DNA from: Aquanectria penicillioides
Lineage: Eukaryota > Ascomycota > Sordariomycetes > Hypocreales > Nectriaceae
Assembly (NCBI GenBank): GCA_003415625.1
Contig: PYIU01000003.1
Location: 4,278,001 to 4,342,000, forward strand
Direction: 5' to 3'
Length of the DNA stretch: 64,000 nt
Shown: one piece after another, positions 1-10,595 of the stretch
How positions within the stretch are numbered: the first letter of the stretch is position 1
Layout of the letters: the number at the start of each line of letters is the position of its first letter
Translations under genes and position numbers: made by a program
The notes under the pieces: model-generated
Databases searched by the model: none
Told to the model about the DNA's origin: nothing
Seen by the model: only the letters and a program-made list of their open reading frames with translations

Positions 1-925
1 AGCCAGCCTTGTACTGCCACCTTCACCGCAGAGGCATTTCGCCTCATCTTTATGCCACCCAATGGTTCCTGACCCTCTTTGCCTACCGGTTCCCCCTTCA
101 ACTAGTCCTCCGCATCTACGATTTAATCCTTTCCGAAGGCTTGTCCGCTGTTCTGCGCTTTGGAGTCGTTCTCATGCAGAAGAACGCTTCCACTCTACTT
201 GGAATCACCGATATGCAGCGGCTCACCACCTATCTGAAAGATAAGCTTTTTGACGTTTACATCGATAAGGACCCCAGCCACGGCAGCATTCTCGAGAACG
301 GCTTCTTCGGGAGCTCAAGCTCCACCTTAGATAAGGAGGTTTACCATGCAGACCAGCTTGTCAAGGACGCTTGCGAGGTTAAAATTACGCCAGAGATGCT
401 GAAAGCATATACCGTGGAGTGGGAGGAAAAAACCAGGGCTGAGAAGGACCGAGAAAATGAACTGTTCGAACTTCGAGCCGCAAACCACAACTTTGCGATT
501 AGAGTTCGGAGGTTAGAGGAGAGAGTTGAGGTCTGTGACCGTGAACAGGCCGACCTTGCTACTGAATTGGTCCGTACCAAGGTTGAAAATGAAGAGCTCA
601 AGGACGAAAATGAGAGCATGAAGGGCCAAGTTCGAGAGCTGCGAATCGTAATTGAGAAGCAGCCAGAGGAGATTGAAGAGAGCTGGAAACTCGAGCGTGA
701 TGATTTAATGAAGCGCAATGCCCATGTTCATGAAGAAAATCAGAAACTAGAGAAGGAATTGTCCGAGCTGGAAGAAGAGCTGGTCGGAACTAAGATGCGA
801 TATGCGGAGGCGAGTCTCTCTCTGATACTGGTGGAGTACATGGCGCTGACATTCACTCGCAGATCAATTCTCAGCACGAGACACTCAATCGCAAATGGAC
901 CGACCTCAAGAGACAGTTTGCCTAA
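1..925 (+). CDS. GYP5-like TBC-domain Rab GTPase-activating protein, 3' part (5' end outside window)
   Basis: The frame is open to the left edge (codons start at base 3) and encodes the last part of a TBC domain: a QWFLTLFAYRFPL block, then LVLRIYD and a SEGL segment, typical of GYP5/EVI5-type GAPs that stimulate GTP hydrolysis by Rab/Ypt GTPases in ER-Golgi and exocytic traffic. About 200 residues of charged heptad-like sequence follow, a coiled coil as in GYP5. The genomic frame breaks near base 810. Removing 810-862 as a GC-AG intron (donor gag/GCGAGT, branch-like GCTGAC, acceptor TCGCAG) keeps the heptads running to a stop at 923-925. A GT donor at 814 gives the wrong phase. Exons are <1-809 and 863-925. 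Family is confident; the exact orthologue is inferred. Confidence 0.85.
810..862 (+). other. probable GC-AG intron
   Basis: This 53-nt interval starts GCGAGT and ends TCGCAG, with GCTGAC 14 nt before the end. It is the only removal I found that joins the upstream coiled-coil frame in phase 0 to the coiled-coil-like C-terminus ending at 925. Confidence 0.65.
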
Positions 926-1582
926 TTGCCCTGTCTATAACTAACTCCGACTCGGTAATTCGCCTCTTCTGACCTCCTTCTCAGTGGACTGGTTTCTTGT
1001 ACAAAGTCTCACGTCTCTTCTCGGCTTCAGCTCCCTCACCGACCCCTCCCCCTCCTTTTTTTTTTCTTTTCCAGATGGGAGTTGTTGCCTGTTTGGGCGG
1101 CGCAGTACTCGCTGGATGAGCATGAGCCGCTCGCACATGTGGTAATGACGGGAATCATGGGGAGGACCATTGGCGGCATGTTTTTGATATCCCACAGAAC
1201 AGACTAGTTCCCATTGTCGCTTGACAAGGGATAATGCCACACATAGGCGTTGAAGGTTTTTTGTTTTCAAAGTTTTTCATTGCTATTGATATGGAAAGCA
1301 GACCTTTTTTGTATTGTTTAGTAGTACTCGAGCGAGGTATAGAAGAAAATGGATGAAAGAACACCTTGATAGATGTGGTGGCTAGGCTCAAGTATCACAA
1401 CTGAAAAAAAGTGGAAAAAGACCTTGATTATGATTTCAATTCATTGCAAGAAAAAAGTTCTTTTCATTCCCTATGGACCCGACCCGATGCTCATGTGAAG
1501 CTCTTCATGCCCTGAAATACAAGACAGCGAGAAATCCTTAACACCATACCGAGGGCGGATACTCCACCACCGTTTAACCACT
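926..1582. other. convergent 3' intergenic region
   Basis: Lies between the 3' ends of the GAP gene and the eS8 gene. It contains T-rich and A-rich runs (for example near 1055-1070). I see no gene. Confidence 0.6.
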
Positions 1583-2264
1583 TTACTTGTGGAGCTTGCG
1601 CTGGTAGAAAGCGAGCTCCTCACCCTCCAGGATGTAACCGTCACAGCGACCGGACTGGCCAGGTCGGCTGGAGACAACAGCGAAGAGACGACCAGCCTCG
1701 AACTGCTTCTCGAGGGCGTTCTCGACCTTGCCGCTGGCGGAGAAGCGGGCAGCCTGCTTCTTCTCGACGGCGTTGCTCTTCTTCACCTCCTCCTCGGTCT
1801 TGCCCTCCTTGGCAGCCTGGGCCTTCTGGCGTCTTCGGCCGAGGGACTGGCCGTAGTGGGCCTCGTACCACTGTCGGAAGGGAGCGGCATCGACCTGGAC
1901 GACGGCGCTCTTGGTCAGGGTGTTGGTTCGGACCAGCTCGTTGTTGGAGGGGTGGTAGGCGACAGCAATGACACGGGTCTTGCGGGTGCAGCCCTCGGAA
2001 CCCCAGGCGAAGTTACCGGAGTCGAGACGGAGGGCACGGTACTTGTGGTTGCCACCACGAGTTCGGACGGTGTGAACACGCTTGGGGCCAATACGGGTGT
2101 TGGCACCCTGGCGGCCAGCCTCGAAAGCGCGCTTCTTCCCTGTTGTCAGAGGTCAGAACGTATGTCCCAAGGACGATACGGGCTTTCGGTTATTACGCAC
2201 TGTAGTAGGCGCGCTTGGCACCGGAGGCGGATCGCTTGTGGCGGGAGTCACGCGAGATACCCAT
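1583..2264 (-). CDS. RPS8: 40S ribosomal protein eS8
   Basis: The protein is a component of the small ribosomal subunit. Exon 1 (2201-2264) encodes the diagnostic [19 protein letters not shown] start. Intron 1 (2140-2200, donor GTGCGT, acceptor ACAACAG) splits an Arg codon. Exon 2 (1583-2139) continues with [21 protein letters not shown] and ends in [18 protein letters not shown]. The total is 206 residues, close to the fungal norm of about 202. The start is fixed by the family N-terminus. Immediately upstream is a 5'UTR intron, as is common in fungal ribosomal protein genes. Nothing suggests damage. Identification is near certain. Confidence 0.97.
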
Positions 2265-2275
2265 GATTGCGGTTT

Positions 2276-2450
2276 CTGTAGGAAGGAAAAGTGTCCCCAG
2301 TGGTTAGCGGGTGATTCTAAAAAATCGGCGACGACGAGGTCGAGGGGACAGCAACAAGAAAATGAACTCAGCAATCTGCAAATCGAGATCGGCGGCAGTC
2401 GATATCGTTGTCCAGAGTATTGAGTCGAGTTCTCGTGGGTTGGCACTCAC
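2276..2450 (-). other. 5'UTR intron of the eS8 gene
   Basis: On the minus strand the sequence reads CAG/GTGAGT at 2450 and CCTACAG at 2276-2281, ending 11 nt before the ATG at 2264. At 175 nt it is longer than the coding introns, as is common for leader introns of ribosomal protein genes. Confidence 0.6.
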
Positions 2451-3213
2451 CTGATGAGGATGTCGGTCACCAGGCAATCTAATTGACGGATGTGGGAGGA
2501 ATGAACTTTTTGACAGAACGAGCGTGGAGATCTGAATTGCATGCAAAATTGTGGTTGTGGGCTGGGGCTTCGCTAGCCCACAGTACGTACCGAAACGGCA
2601 CCGCGGAGCAAAAGTTAATCCGACTAGCCCTCCTTCTCACGTGAGCAATGGCCCGCTCTAGCATTTCCAGTGGGGACCGTGCACGAAGGCCCACTCATGT
2701 ACTCCGTATTCAATCCAGACCGACCATGTCAGTCCGGCTGTAGTGGGCGGAATACGAAAATCCCATGTGATGTTTCGACTACCTATGTAAATCCTCCCTA
2801 TCAAATGTGATCTTTCTATTCGATTAAGAACTTCCATGGCGATGATCCCATAATTGTGTTTGAGATTTGTATTTTGATCTGGGAAGTACCCTCCTTTTCA
2901 TAGTTCCTTACACGAAGTCCGGACAATCTCAAGCAATTAGCTCCATCTATACCAGAGCCAAGCCTATTCCACTGATCCTTTCAAGATCTTAAGTCTTGCT
3001 TTGCCCCTCCAAAGGAAAAAAAAAAAATCCTCCGCTCTTCGTTCGCAATTGCGATGTCCAGTTTCATCAATTTCCTCTCTTTTTGGATGCCATAAGATCC
3101 AATGCCAGCAATATCTCGAAAACAGGCCCACAAGAGCAATTCTATGTCGGCTCTCCCCATCCTGGTGTCCACCTTCCATATTGCACTATGTCTCATATAC
3201 AATGTTGGCTCTG
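2451..3213. other. eS8 promoter and 3' region of the upstream gene
   Basis: No credible coding sequence was seen. It should contain the eS8 promoter on the minus strand and the 3'UTR of the gene ending at 3214. A run of A lies at about 3018-3027. Confidence 0.5.
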
Positions 3214-5539
3214 TTACTCCCCACTTTGCCCCTTATCCTCCTCTTCAAGACCGTCAATATGATCGAGGATTAGTTTAAATGGTGCTGGAAGCTCTTTTGT
3301 TTCTACGTTCGTCGATAGCTGTCGGGCTGTAGAATCATCCGCATGGACTGGCATAATATCTCGGTGGGCAAGTCTAACCACTTTCTCATACCAAGGAACA
3401 TTGTAATCTGCGATATTAGCTTGGTCTCGATCCTGAATCGGGACGTTCAAAGCGACAACATGGAGTCGTGGCAGAGGAAAGTAGCGGCCGGCGCGAAATG
3501 CACGCTTGTCGCCTTCCTCTTTCAATTCTGCAAGAGATGGCCAATGGACACTGCCGCTATCCTTATTAGCTGGTTGCTTGTCAAAACAATTGATGGCGGC
3601 AAAGACTGGCGATCGTTGGTCACGAAGCTGCTTGCCTCCGAAGAGCTTAGTGCCATGCCCCTCATGATCCTTGTTGTCAACCTTGGCTAATCGCTTGTCC
3701 ATGTGCTGTACAAGTTTCAGCCTCTCGAACTCGGCCGCCTCCGCCTTGAACGCTGTCAATTCCGCTGGGTTCTGTGGCACAAAGGGTGATTTGTCCGCGC
3801 CCATGTAGTGCAGATTCACCAACATTCTTTGGAAGGCTGTTCTTTCCTTTGTTTCTTGACTCACCCACCGTTTAGACTGTGACCACGATCCATTCTTAGT
3901 AGAACCGGGTCCTGATGATGGTTGGGATTGCGAAAGGGAACTTCGAATTGCTTGTCGTTGAGACGATGGAGCCTTCGGGGCTCTAGGGGCGTCGGGAGGT
4001 GGAGTATTTAATTGAGCCTCATGACTTTCGCAAGAAGCCATGCTTGAATGACGCAAATTCGCAGGAGACTCCAGGTTGTCGTAGGTATCCCCATTATTCT
4101 TGACAACTGTCATTGATCCCCGTCGTCGATATGGATTGATTTCCTCCCCTTCACCTTCTGAGACATTCTCTTGTTCTCTTCGCACCCAAACCTGTGTCCC
4201 AGGGCCGGTGGATTTACCTGTAGATTGGCAATGTTAGTTTTTTTAGGCTCTCTATTATAAAGTAATTGGAATATACCATTTTTGTGCGCGGGCGGCTTGA
4301 CTCGGATTTCTGCTCGTACACGTAGTCGATCATAGGGTGTCTCGATTTAGCGATTCTCGGACCTGAAGATTTGGATCGATGCTTTGACCTCAGCCTCTCT
4401 ACAGGTGTCTTGTGACCTGTTGTCGACGAAGGTCTCGAGAGCGAAAGCTGGCTCCCCAGTTGACGATTTCGTCTAGAGTCTGCAGACCGAGATTTACGAG
4501 ATTGTTTGTGACTTTGCAAAGATTCCTGCGGGCTAGAGTTCACTTCAACCAGGAATGGGGGTGTTTGGTGGTTCAAAATCTGGCAGGGTTGAGAACAGGG
4601 TATCCCGTGCTGGTTCATTGGGTGACTTGCGGGCCAGGCTGGCGCCGGCTGAGGAAAGGGATTGTTCCAAGCAATCTGCGGTATGGGAAGTTGTGGTACA
4701 GGAACCTGGGCAATAGGGGGTTGCGAGATAGGGGGTTGAGGTAAAGAGACTTGAGGCATGGGCAGGAATCCAGGAGGGCATGTTGGTAAATGGGGCGGGC
4801 AATATAAGAAGCAGCCATTGCTTAATCCTGGAGTTGCCATGATACCAGGATAAACGAACGGAGCAGGGAATTGGGGCGCACTAAGAAAGGGATGATGCGT
4901 CGGAATGAACCCCTCTGGCTCAATTGGGTCCATCGGCCCTGTGTGTATCGAGTGAATGGGAGCCTCATGGTCAGGTTTTGGTGTTGGTGGCATATTCGGG
5001 GTAACTCGAGCCAACTGTATTACCTCGGGGCGAGCTGTGCTTTGAGGTGTTGGTGACGAAGCCAGGGAGCTGTATTCATCTTTGAGATCGGGTGACGGAA
5101 GTTCCGGCGATGGGTTGACGATATCATCTTGCTGTCGATGACTGTTCTGGTGTTCGCCAGCCGATCCTTGGACCCTTGGTTCATCGGGTTTGCTGGATAC
5201 AGACGCTCCCTGGCCCTCAGGAGCCGGCTCCGACTGCACCGTCATGATTCTGATTCCTTCCACATTTGGGACAAGCTTCTTTAGCGCCCTTTTCTTCCTT
5301 TGATTGTTCTTAGAAGATGATCTCCCAGTTGCACGAAGGCGCGGTTTCTGAGTCGAGCTCTCCAAGGAAGGGAACATGGCGTCATAATTTTCTGGGTCTA
5401 AAGCATCCTGCTGTAGAGGTTCCTCCTTCTCTTTTCTCCGTGATCGAGGACCGGTAGGAATTTGACCACAGTCGTCATCTTCAACACTGGACTGAGAGGA
5501 AGATAGGCCCGGCGTGAATGTCACTGCACGAGGGTTCAT
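3214..5539 (-). CDS. unknown conserved-looking disordered protein
   Basis: I do not recognise the family. Exon 1 (4277-5539) starts at the first in-frame ATG (MNPRAVTFTPG). Exon 2 is 3214-4191, for about 746 residues. The N-terminal two thirds are low in hydrophobics and rich in Ser, Pro, Gln and basic residues, with a Pro/Gln stretch of PQ-PI and PQ-LP steps around residues 245-300. The last 150 residues look folded (segments RTAFQRMLVNLHYMGADKSP and YNVPWYEKVVRLAHRDIMP). The intron 4192-4276 keeps the frame. A nearer acceptor at 4218, with a good ACTAAC branch site, does not. Nuclear or RNA-associated function would be a guess. Upstream in-frame codons to 5614 lack an ATG. Confidence 0.65.
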
Positions 5540-7314
5540 CTTGAATGTTAGGGTCCGAGGATGCCATGTGAGTCGGTCAAGATCTGGAATCACCAATGAG
5601 CTAGCCGCACCCACACGATACGATCTTGGTAGAAAAAAAAAGGAAGCTGGAGCAAGGATTCGTAGCTTGTCGGATTCCCTAGTGCCTGTAGAGTGCGAGT
5701 TAGTTCGGGACTTGTGGCAGACTGTTCATGACTGACATTTCTGGGAAATCTCGCTGATGCCTAGAAATAGCTACATCCGGCGCAAAGAGGTCGAAGGCGA
5801 TCCAAGGTCTTGAGGTTTGTCAGCACATGATGTGGGGAGTGCGGCGTTTGACGTACGATTGCGCCAAAACAAAGCTGGCTTGATGTATCAAGCAAGCCCA
5901 AGAAACTGGGGTTCCAGCCAGTAATGATTCAGGAGGTGGGCGGTGATGTTGACAAGCAGAGCCTAAAACCTAAAGAACTCCAGGAATGAGGACGTGGAAG
6001 AAGGCCAATATGAGAAGTCAGATCGCCCTCGAGCGACAGAAATTCGGGGGAGGCGACTTAATCGCAGCACTCACGGAGCAAATGGCCCGGGGATTAGGAC
6101 TGGCAGCAGCTGGCTTTCACCTGGCAGTAGACCGGGCAAATGAGAATGGATGTTAGGACCAACTGACCCAATACTAAGCGATCTCCTAGTAGGCTGCAGA
6201 GTGTGAAAAGTCTTAATGGCTAAACCTCGATGAGCTGTGAACACCGCGAGATATTATATGTTCATTTATGCGTCTGTAGTCCAGGCTCAGAGCCATCCAG
6301 TTGAATGGGACATTGTTTCAACGAGGAGATAAAAGGAAGTACCCCCAAGGTGGAATGATTTTGCACTGCGAATGGTTATATTGTGCCTATTCACTGTGCG
6401 GCAAAACAATGTATGAATGGGCATTGAAATGGAACCGCACATTCTTGGAGTTGAATAGGGTGGTGAATCAAGCATGCCATTGTTGCAGCCATCTTTGCAT
6501 ATTGACATGTGGATATTGAGGGTATACATATTTTGCACGCCATCCAATAGAAATTCCGAGAAGAATCGTGTATTTGTGTGAAAATATAGTGTTTGGCGAA
6601 CAATTCGAGCTTTCTCAGTCTCTCCTCTTCGCTCTCGATTTCTTGGTCAGAACAGTAGCGGAATTGCGACCCATTTCTTGTATTTGGACAAGAAACCCGT
6701 CATCAATGCCTGGAACAAGCTGGAGGTCAGTTACAACAGCGTGAATCCGGCTAAATTGAGGCTCTTCCGTTGGCGCTCCTTGCTTGCCTACCTATGTATG
6801 GACATGTCTACCAGGCTAATGGGCTCTGTGTAAGGGAGCCATGACGTTGAGCATCAGCATCACATGCCCATCCTAATAAGGGCAAGGGACCCTGCACCTA
6901 GGGAGCGAGTGGGTTGCGGGTGCCAGGGGGGACATAGTTGACTAAAGTACCTGAAATGACGACCGGAAGATGCGAGCAACCTCAGTGAGACGCAGGCTCT
7001 GGCAGTTTCTGGGGAGAAATGAATGTTGACTGTAGATATTCGCCCAATCGGTCCTACGTATTTTTCTGTCACTTCTCAATCCCAACAAACCTGAGCGCCT
7101 CAAGTCGCCTGCCTGCCCATGGCCCATTGCCAATTGCCCCACAACAGCGGACCCACGTGGGGCCGAGGTCGTGGTGTACCATGGTCCAACCTTGGATTAT
7201 TCGGCCCTGTCTTTCCATACCTGGATTATTTCTATCTACACAGCACTGTATCCTCAACACGCGCGACAGCAACCCCTAACTTGACAAGCCCGTCTCTCTC
7301 CGCCACTGCTCACC
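5540..7314. other. 1.8-kb divergent intergenic region
   Basis: Lies between the starts of the unknown minus-strand gene and TSC13. Short open frames exist but have no family signature. It probably holds both promoters; a pyrimidine-rich stretch precedes the TSC13 ATG (7280-7310). Confidence 0.5.
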
Positions 7315-8401
7315 ATGGCCACACCGACGACCCTCAAGCTTTCTAACCGCTGTATGATTTCCCTATTCCGCCTCTTTCCCGTGTTTTTTTTTTTTGGCCC
7401 CGGAACTCTTCAAATACTGACTCTCAACAAGCTCCGAAGCAGCCCATCAAGAAGCTGCCCGCCTCTATCGAGCTCGGCCCTGATACCACGGTCGAAGATG
7501 TCAAGAAGCTGATTGCCAAGGAGGCCAACATTGGCGACTTTAACCGAGTTGGTCTCTTCGACCCTTCCACCAAAAAGACGCTTAAGAACCGCAAGGCTCG
7601 CCTCGTCGAGGAGAAGGCTGTCATTGATGCCGGCGAAGTTCTCGTCAAGGACCTAGGTACGTCAATCTGATGCCCGGACAGGTTCTCTGAACTGCCTCGT
7701 CCTATTCAGAGCTGTGGTGCTAACTTGTCTTCCCAGGTCCCCAGATTAGCTGGAGAACCGTCTTCGTTATCGAGTATCTCGGCCCCATCCTCATCCACCT
7801 TGCCGTCCTTGCCGCCCGCCCCTACATCTACAAAGATGGCGATAGCGATATGTCCCAGACCCAGTGGCTCACCTTCGGCTTGATCGTGCTTCACTTCATC
7901 AAGCGTGAGGTTGAGACTCTCTTTGTGCACAAGTTTTCCGCCAACACCATGCCCGCACGCAACATCTTCAAGAACTGCTTCTTCTACTGGGTCTTTTCAG
8001 GTGCCCTTTGCGCCTTCTGCATCTACAACCCGAGGTCTCTCGCTGCCAAGGCCGACGTCCCAATCATTGACGTTGTCGGTACTCTGCTATACCTCTTCTC
8101 CGAGACTGGTAATGCCCTCGTTCACCTGTATCTGGCGTCCCTCCGCTCCACCGGCGGCACCGAGCGCAAGATCCCTGTTGGCCCTGGCTTTGGTCTCGTT
8201 ACTTGCCCCAACTATATGTTCGAGATCCTTTCGTGGGTTGGTGTTATCGTCGTCAGCCGCGACTGGTCTGTTATTGTCTTCATTACCTTTGGTGCTGCGC
8301 AGATGTACTCCTGGGGCAAGGGCAAGGAGCGTGCCTACCGCAAGGAATTTGGTGACAGCTACAAGAAGAAGCGATATGTCATGCTGCCTGGTCTTCTTTA
8401 A
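7315..8401 (+). CDS. TSC13: very-long-chain enoyl-CoA reductase (TSC13/TECR family)
   Basis: This enzyme catalyses the last step of the ER elongation cycle, NADPH-dependent reduction of trans-2-enoyl-CoA, supplying very-long-chain acyl groups for sphingolipids. Exons are 7315-7351, 7432-7656 and 7737-8401, giving 308 residues, the usual size. The N-terminal 75 residues form the ubiquitin-like part (KKLPASIEL to EVLVKDLGPQI). Several hydrophobic segments follow, with the KREVETLFVHKFS motif near the middle and the steroid-dehydrogenase-type C-terminus (GFGLVTCPNYMFEI; final KKRYVMLPGLL). Both introns have GTATGA or GTACGT donors and AAG or CAG acceptors. The start agrees with the family N-terminus. 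It is convergent with the BLOC-1 gene. Confidence 0.95.
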
Positions 8402-8795
8402 ATGCGATTCTGAGCTACGTATGGGAAGGGATAGAAAAAAAAAATTGGGTTAGGAAATGGAGACATATGCAGTCAAGTGTCAAGCATTACTGGTTTGCTT
8501 GAATTGGGCGCAATGGATTACGGGAGGCGAAGGTTGTTACAGCAGGACCTAAATATAATTTCTGTCTCTTGGCCTCTGGGGCATAGGTCAGTAAAATAAA
8601 TAGATTCAACTGGCATTCTGTTCCTTGTCTCCCGAGTTGTGCTCTAGGAAATGAACGTCCTGTACTGTCCCACGCTGTCGCACCAAGCAGTAGTAACTCC
8701 CCAACACCAAGAAGAAAAAAGGAAGTCAATTACATTGGCCGTTGTTGTCACATGTTTCCATATCATTTCTGTCCCATTTCAATCTCATCAGTTCG
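8402..8795. other. convergent 3' intergenic region
   Basis: 3'UTR space of TSC13 (plus) and the BLOC-1 subunit gene (minus). I see no gene. Confidence 0.6.
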
Positions 8796-9620
8796 TCAAA
8801 TGTTGCTGCCTCTTTTCTTCTCCTCTTCTTCATGATGTGGTCGACACGGATGCCGTATCTGAGCCCTTGGCCCCCTCCCCGTGCTAGACTCGGGCTCTGT
8901 CAAGCTACGGCTCGCTTCAGACCAAGTCCCTGTGACGCCGTCCGAGTCAATGGCCATTTCAACCTCGTGGACCTTCGACTTGGACACGTCGTCGGCGTGC
9001 GCAACCTCCAGCTTCTTGCCCACGTCGACGTCCATCATCCTATGATCGTCCTCGTCCTCGGCGCTCATGACACTCCCGCTATCGCTCCCGCACTCGCTGC
9101 AGCTGCAGCTGCAGCTTCCTCCGCCGTTTGCCAGGCGCACCGTCTCCTCGAGGACGAGAAAGTCGCGCTCCAGCACCTCGGCCCAGTTCTGCACGTTGCC
9201 GAGCTCCTTGATGCGGCGAGTGGCGATGTCGGCCTCACGGGCCAGCTTCTCCCGCTCGCGACGGAGGCCGTCGGTGGCGCGCTGGACGTCCTGGGCCTGG
9301 CGGCCGAGGGCGGCGGCGTTAGAGTGTAGCGTAGACGCGCGCCAGTGCAGTTCCGAGTCCATCATGTTCTCCATGGTGGCGACGACGGCCGCGCGGGCCT
9401 CTGCAACGTGCCGCTGCGTCTCGGCCGATGGCAGCGTGGACTGGAGGGGGTGAGCTGGCGGCGCCGGCGCGGGCGAGGGGGCGTGAGCGGGAGCGTGCGA
9501 GACGGCGACGGCGGGAGTGGTTGACGGCGATGCGATGGAGGGCGGCGGCGAGGTGGGCGGGCGCTGGCGCGGGGAGAGAGAGGCCGACGACGAAGACGAT
9601 GCTGCGGCGGTGGTCGACAT
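8796..9620 (-). CDS. BLOC-1 subunit 1 (GCN5L1-like) homologue
   Basis: Single-exon model of 274 residues from the ATG at 9620. A Ser/Pro/Ala-rich tail of about 80 residues precedes the conserved helical GCN5L1 region: segments MDSELHWRASTLHSNAAALG, RQAQDVQRATDGLRREREKL, then ELGNVQNWAEVLERDFLVLE. In yeast and animals the family member belongs to BLOC-1, which acts in endosome maturation. The C-terminal ~100 residues are acidic and Ser-rich with a run of alternating Cys and Ser (SCSCSCSEC), beyond the usual end of the domain. The protein is longer than animal BLOC1S1 (about 125-150 residues) because of both tails. Domain assignment is fairly confident. A splice near the 3' end cannot be excluded. 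Confidence 0.75.
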   Translation of the reverse strand: MSTTAAASSSSSASLSPRQRPPTSPPPSIASPSTTPAVAVSHAPAHAPSPAPAPPAHPLQSTLPSAETQRHVAEARAAVVATMENMMDSELHWRASTLHSNAAALGRQAQDVQRATDGLRREREKLAREADIATRRIKELGNVQNWAEVLERDFLVLEETVRLANGGGSCSCSCSECGSDSGSVMSAEDEDDHRMMDVDVGKKLEVAHADDVSKSKVHEVEMAIDSDGVTGTWSEASRSLTEPESSTGRGPRAQIRHPCRPHHEEEEKKRGSNI

Positions 9621-10595
9621 GATTGCGGGAGAGGAGTGCACTTTTTGCTCTCTTGGCGGGGGTTACGATTTCAACGAGGCGGGGAGGGTCTACAAACATG
9701 AAACGAAGAGGATGAAGAAGAGTAGAAGAGTAGAAGAGTACGTAGAGAGTGAGGAGGAGGAGGAGGAGGGACAGAGGGAATGAGACGTCAACAGCCGTTG
9801 CCAATCATCAGATCCATCTCACACAGCTGATGCTGCATGGCGGTGGGGGTCGTCATGCGGCCTGGCCATCCAGCCCAGTGGATCTGGTCATTGACTGGAC
9901 GAGGCAAGTTTCGCAAAACCGATATAATGGCCAGGCACAGAGAAAAGCACCCAGTCGTTGCGCCAAAAACTCATGTACAACGCAATACGGTGCAACGCTT
10001 ACACTTCACATGGCACCATAGTTCACCCATAACATTACATTGCCTGTACTGCTGATGTACACATGGAATATTCTAATCCGTCTCCCGTTGTTCGCAACAG
10101 TCCAGTTCGCGAATCTGTGTGCCAAGCTTCTCTTCAAGTTTCCCCTTCGGTCCAATTTTCGAACACCGGGTCCGATGCCTTGCCCGTCTTTTGTGACTCG
10201 ATCCGCTAAGAAGCATTTTCTTTTGCCTTATCCCATACACGCACACACTATGATTCGTCCGACTAATGAATTAAATGCAGAATGCTCGCCCCCAAGTCCC
10301 CAGGCACAGCGCATGGGATGGGGATAACAAAAAAATATGTGAACCAAGTAAAACAGTATGAACCCGAACGCCAATGCTATGCGGGAAAGGAACGCAGTGC
10401 TGACGTAGCTAAGTACGCCTTTGGTAGTTGTTCAAAAAAAAAAAAAAAAAAAAAAAAGAGAGCAAAAACAAGAAAGAAAAAGACCAAATCCCAACGTTTC
10501 CTCCTTTATGATTGTATGCAAGAAAGCACAGCTAGTGGCTCTGGGCCATCGCAAATGAAACAAATTGAGAATCCAAACAAGGAGCTGGCTCCCAG
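9621..10595. other. BLOC-1 gene promoter and SOG2 3' region
   Basis: Contains AG-rich simple sequence near 9705-9780 and a 22-nt A run at 10436-10457. No gene is supported. Confidence 0.55.

Noticed and set aside
1589..2266. 225-residue open frame on the plus strand
   Set aside because: Antisense shadow of the eS8 ribosomal protein gene.
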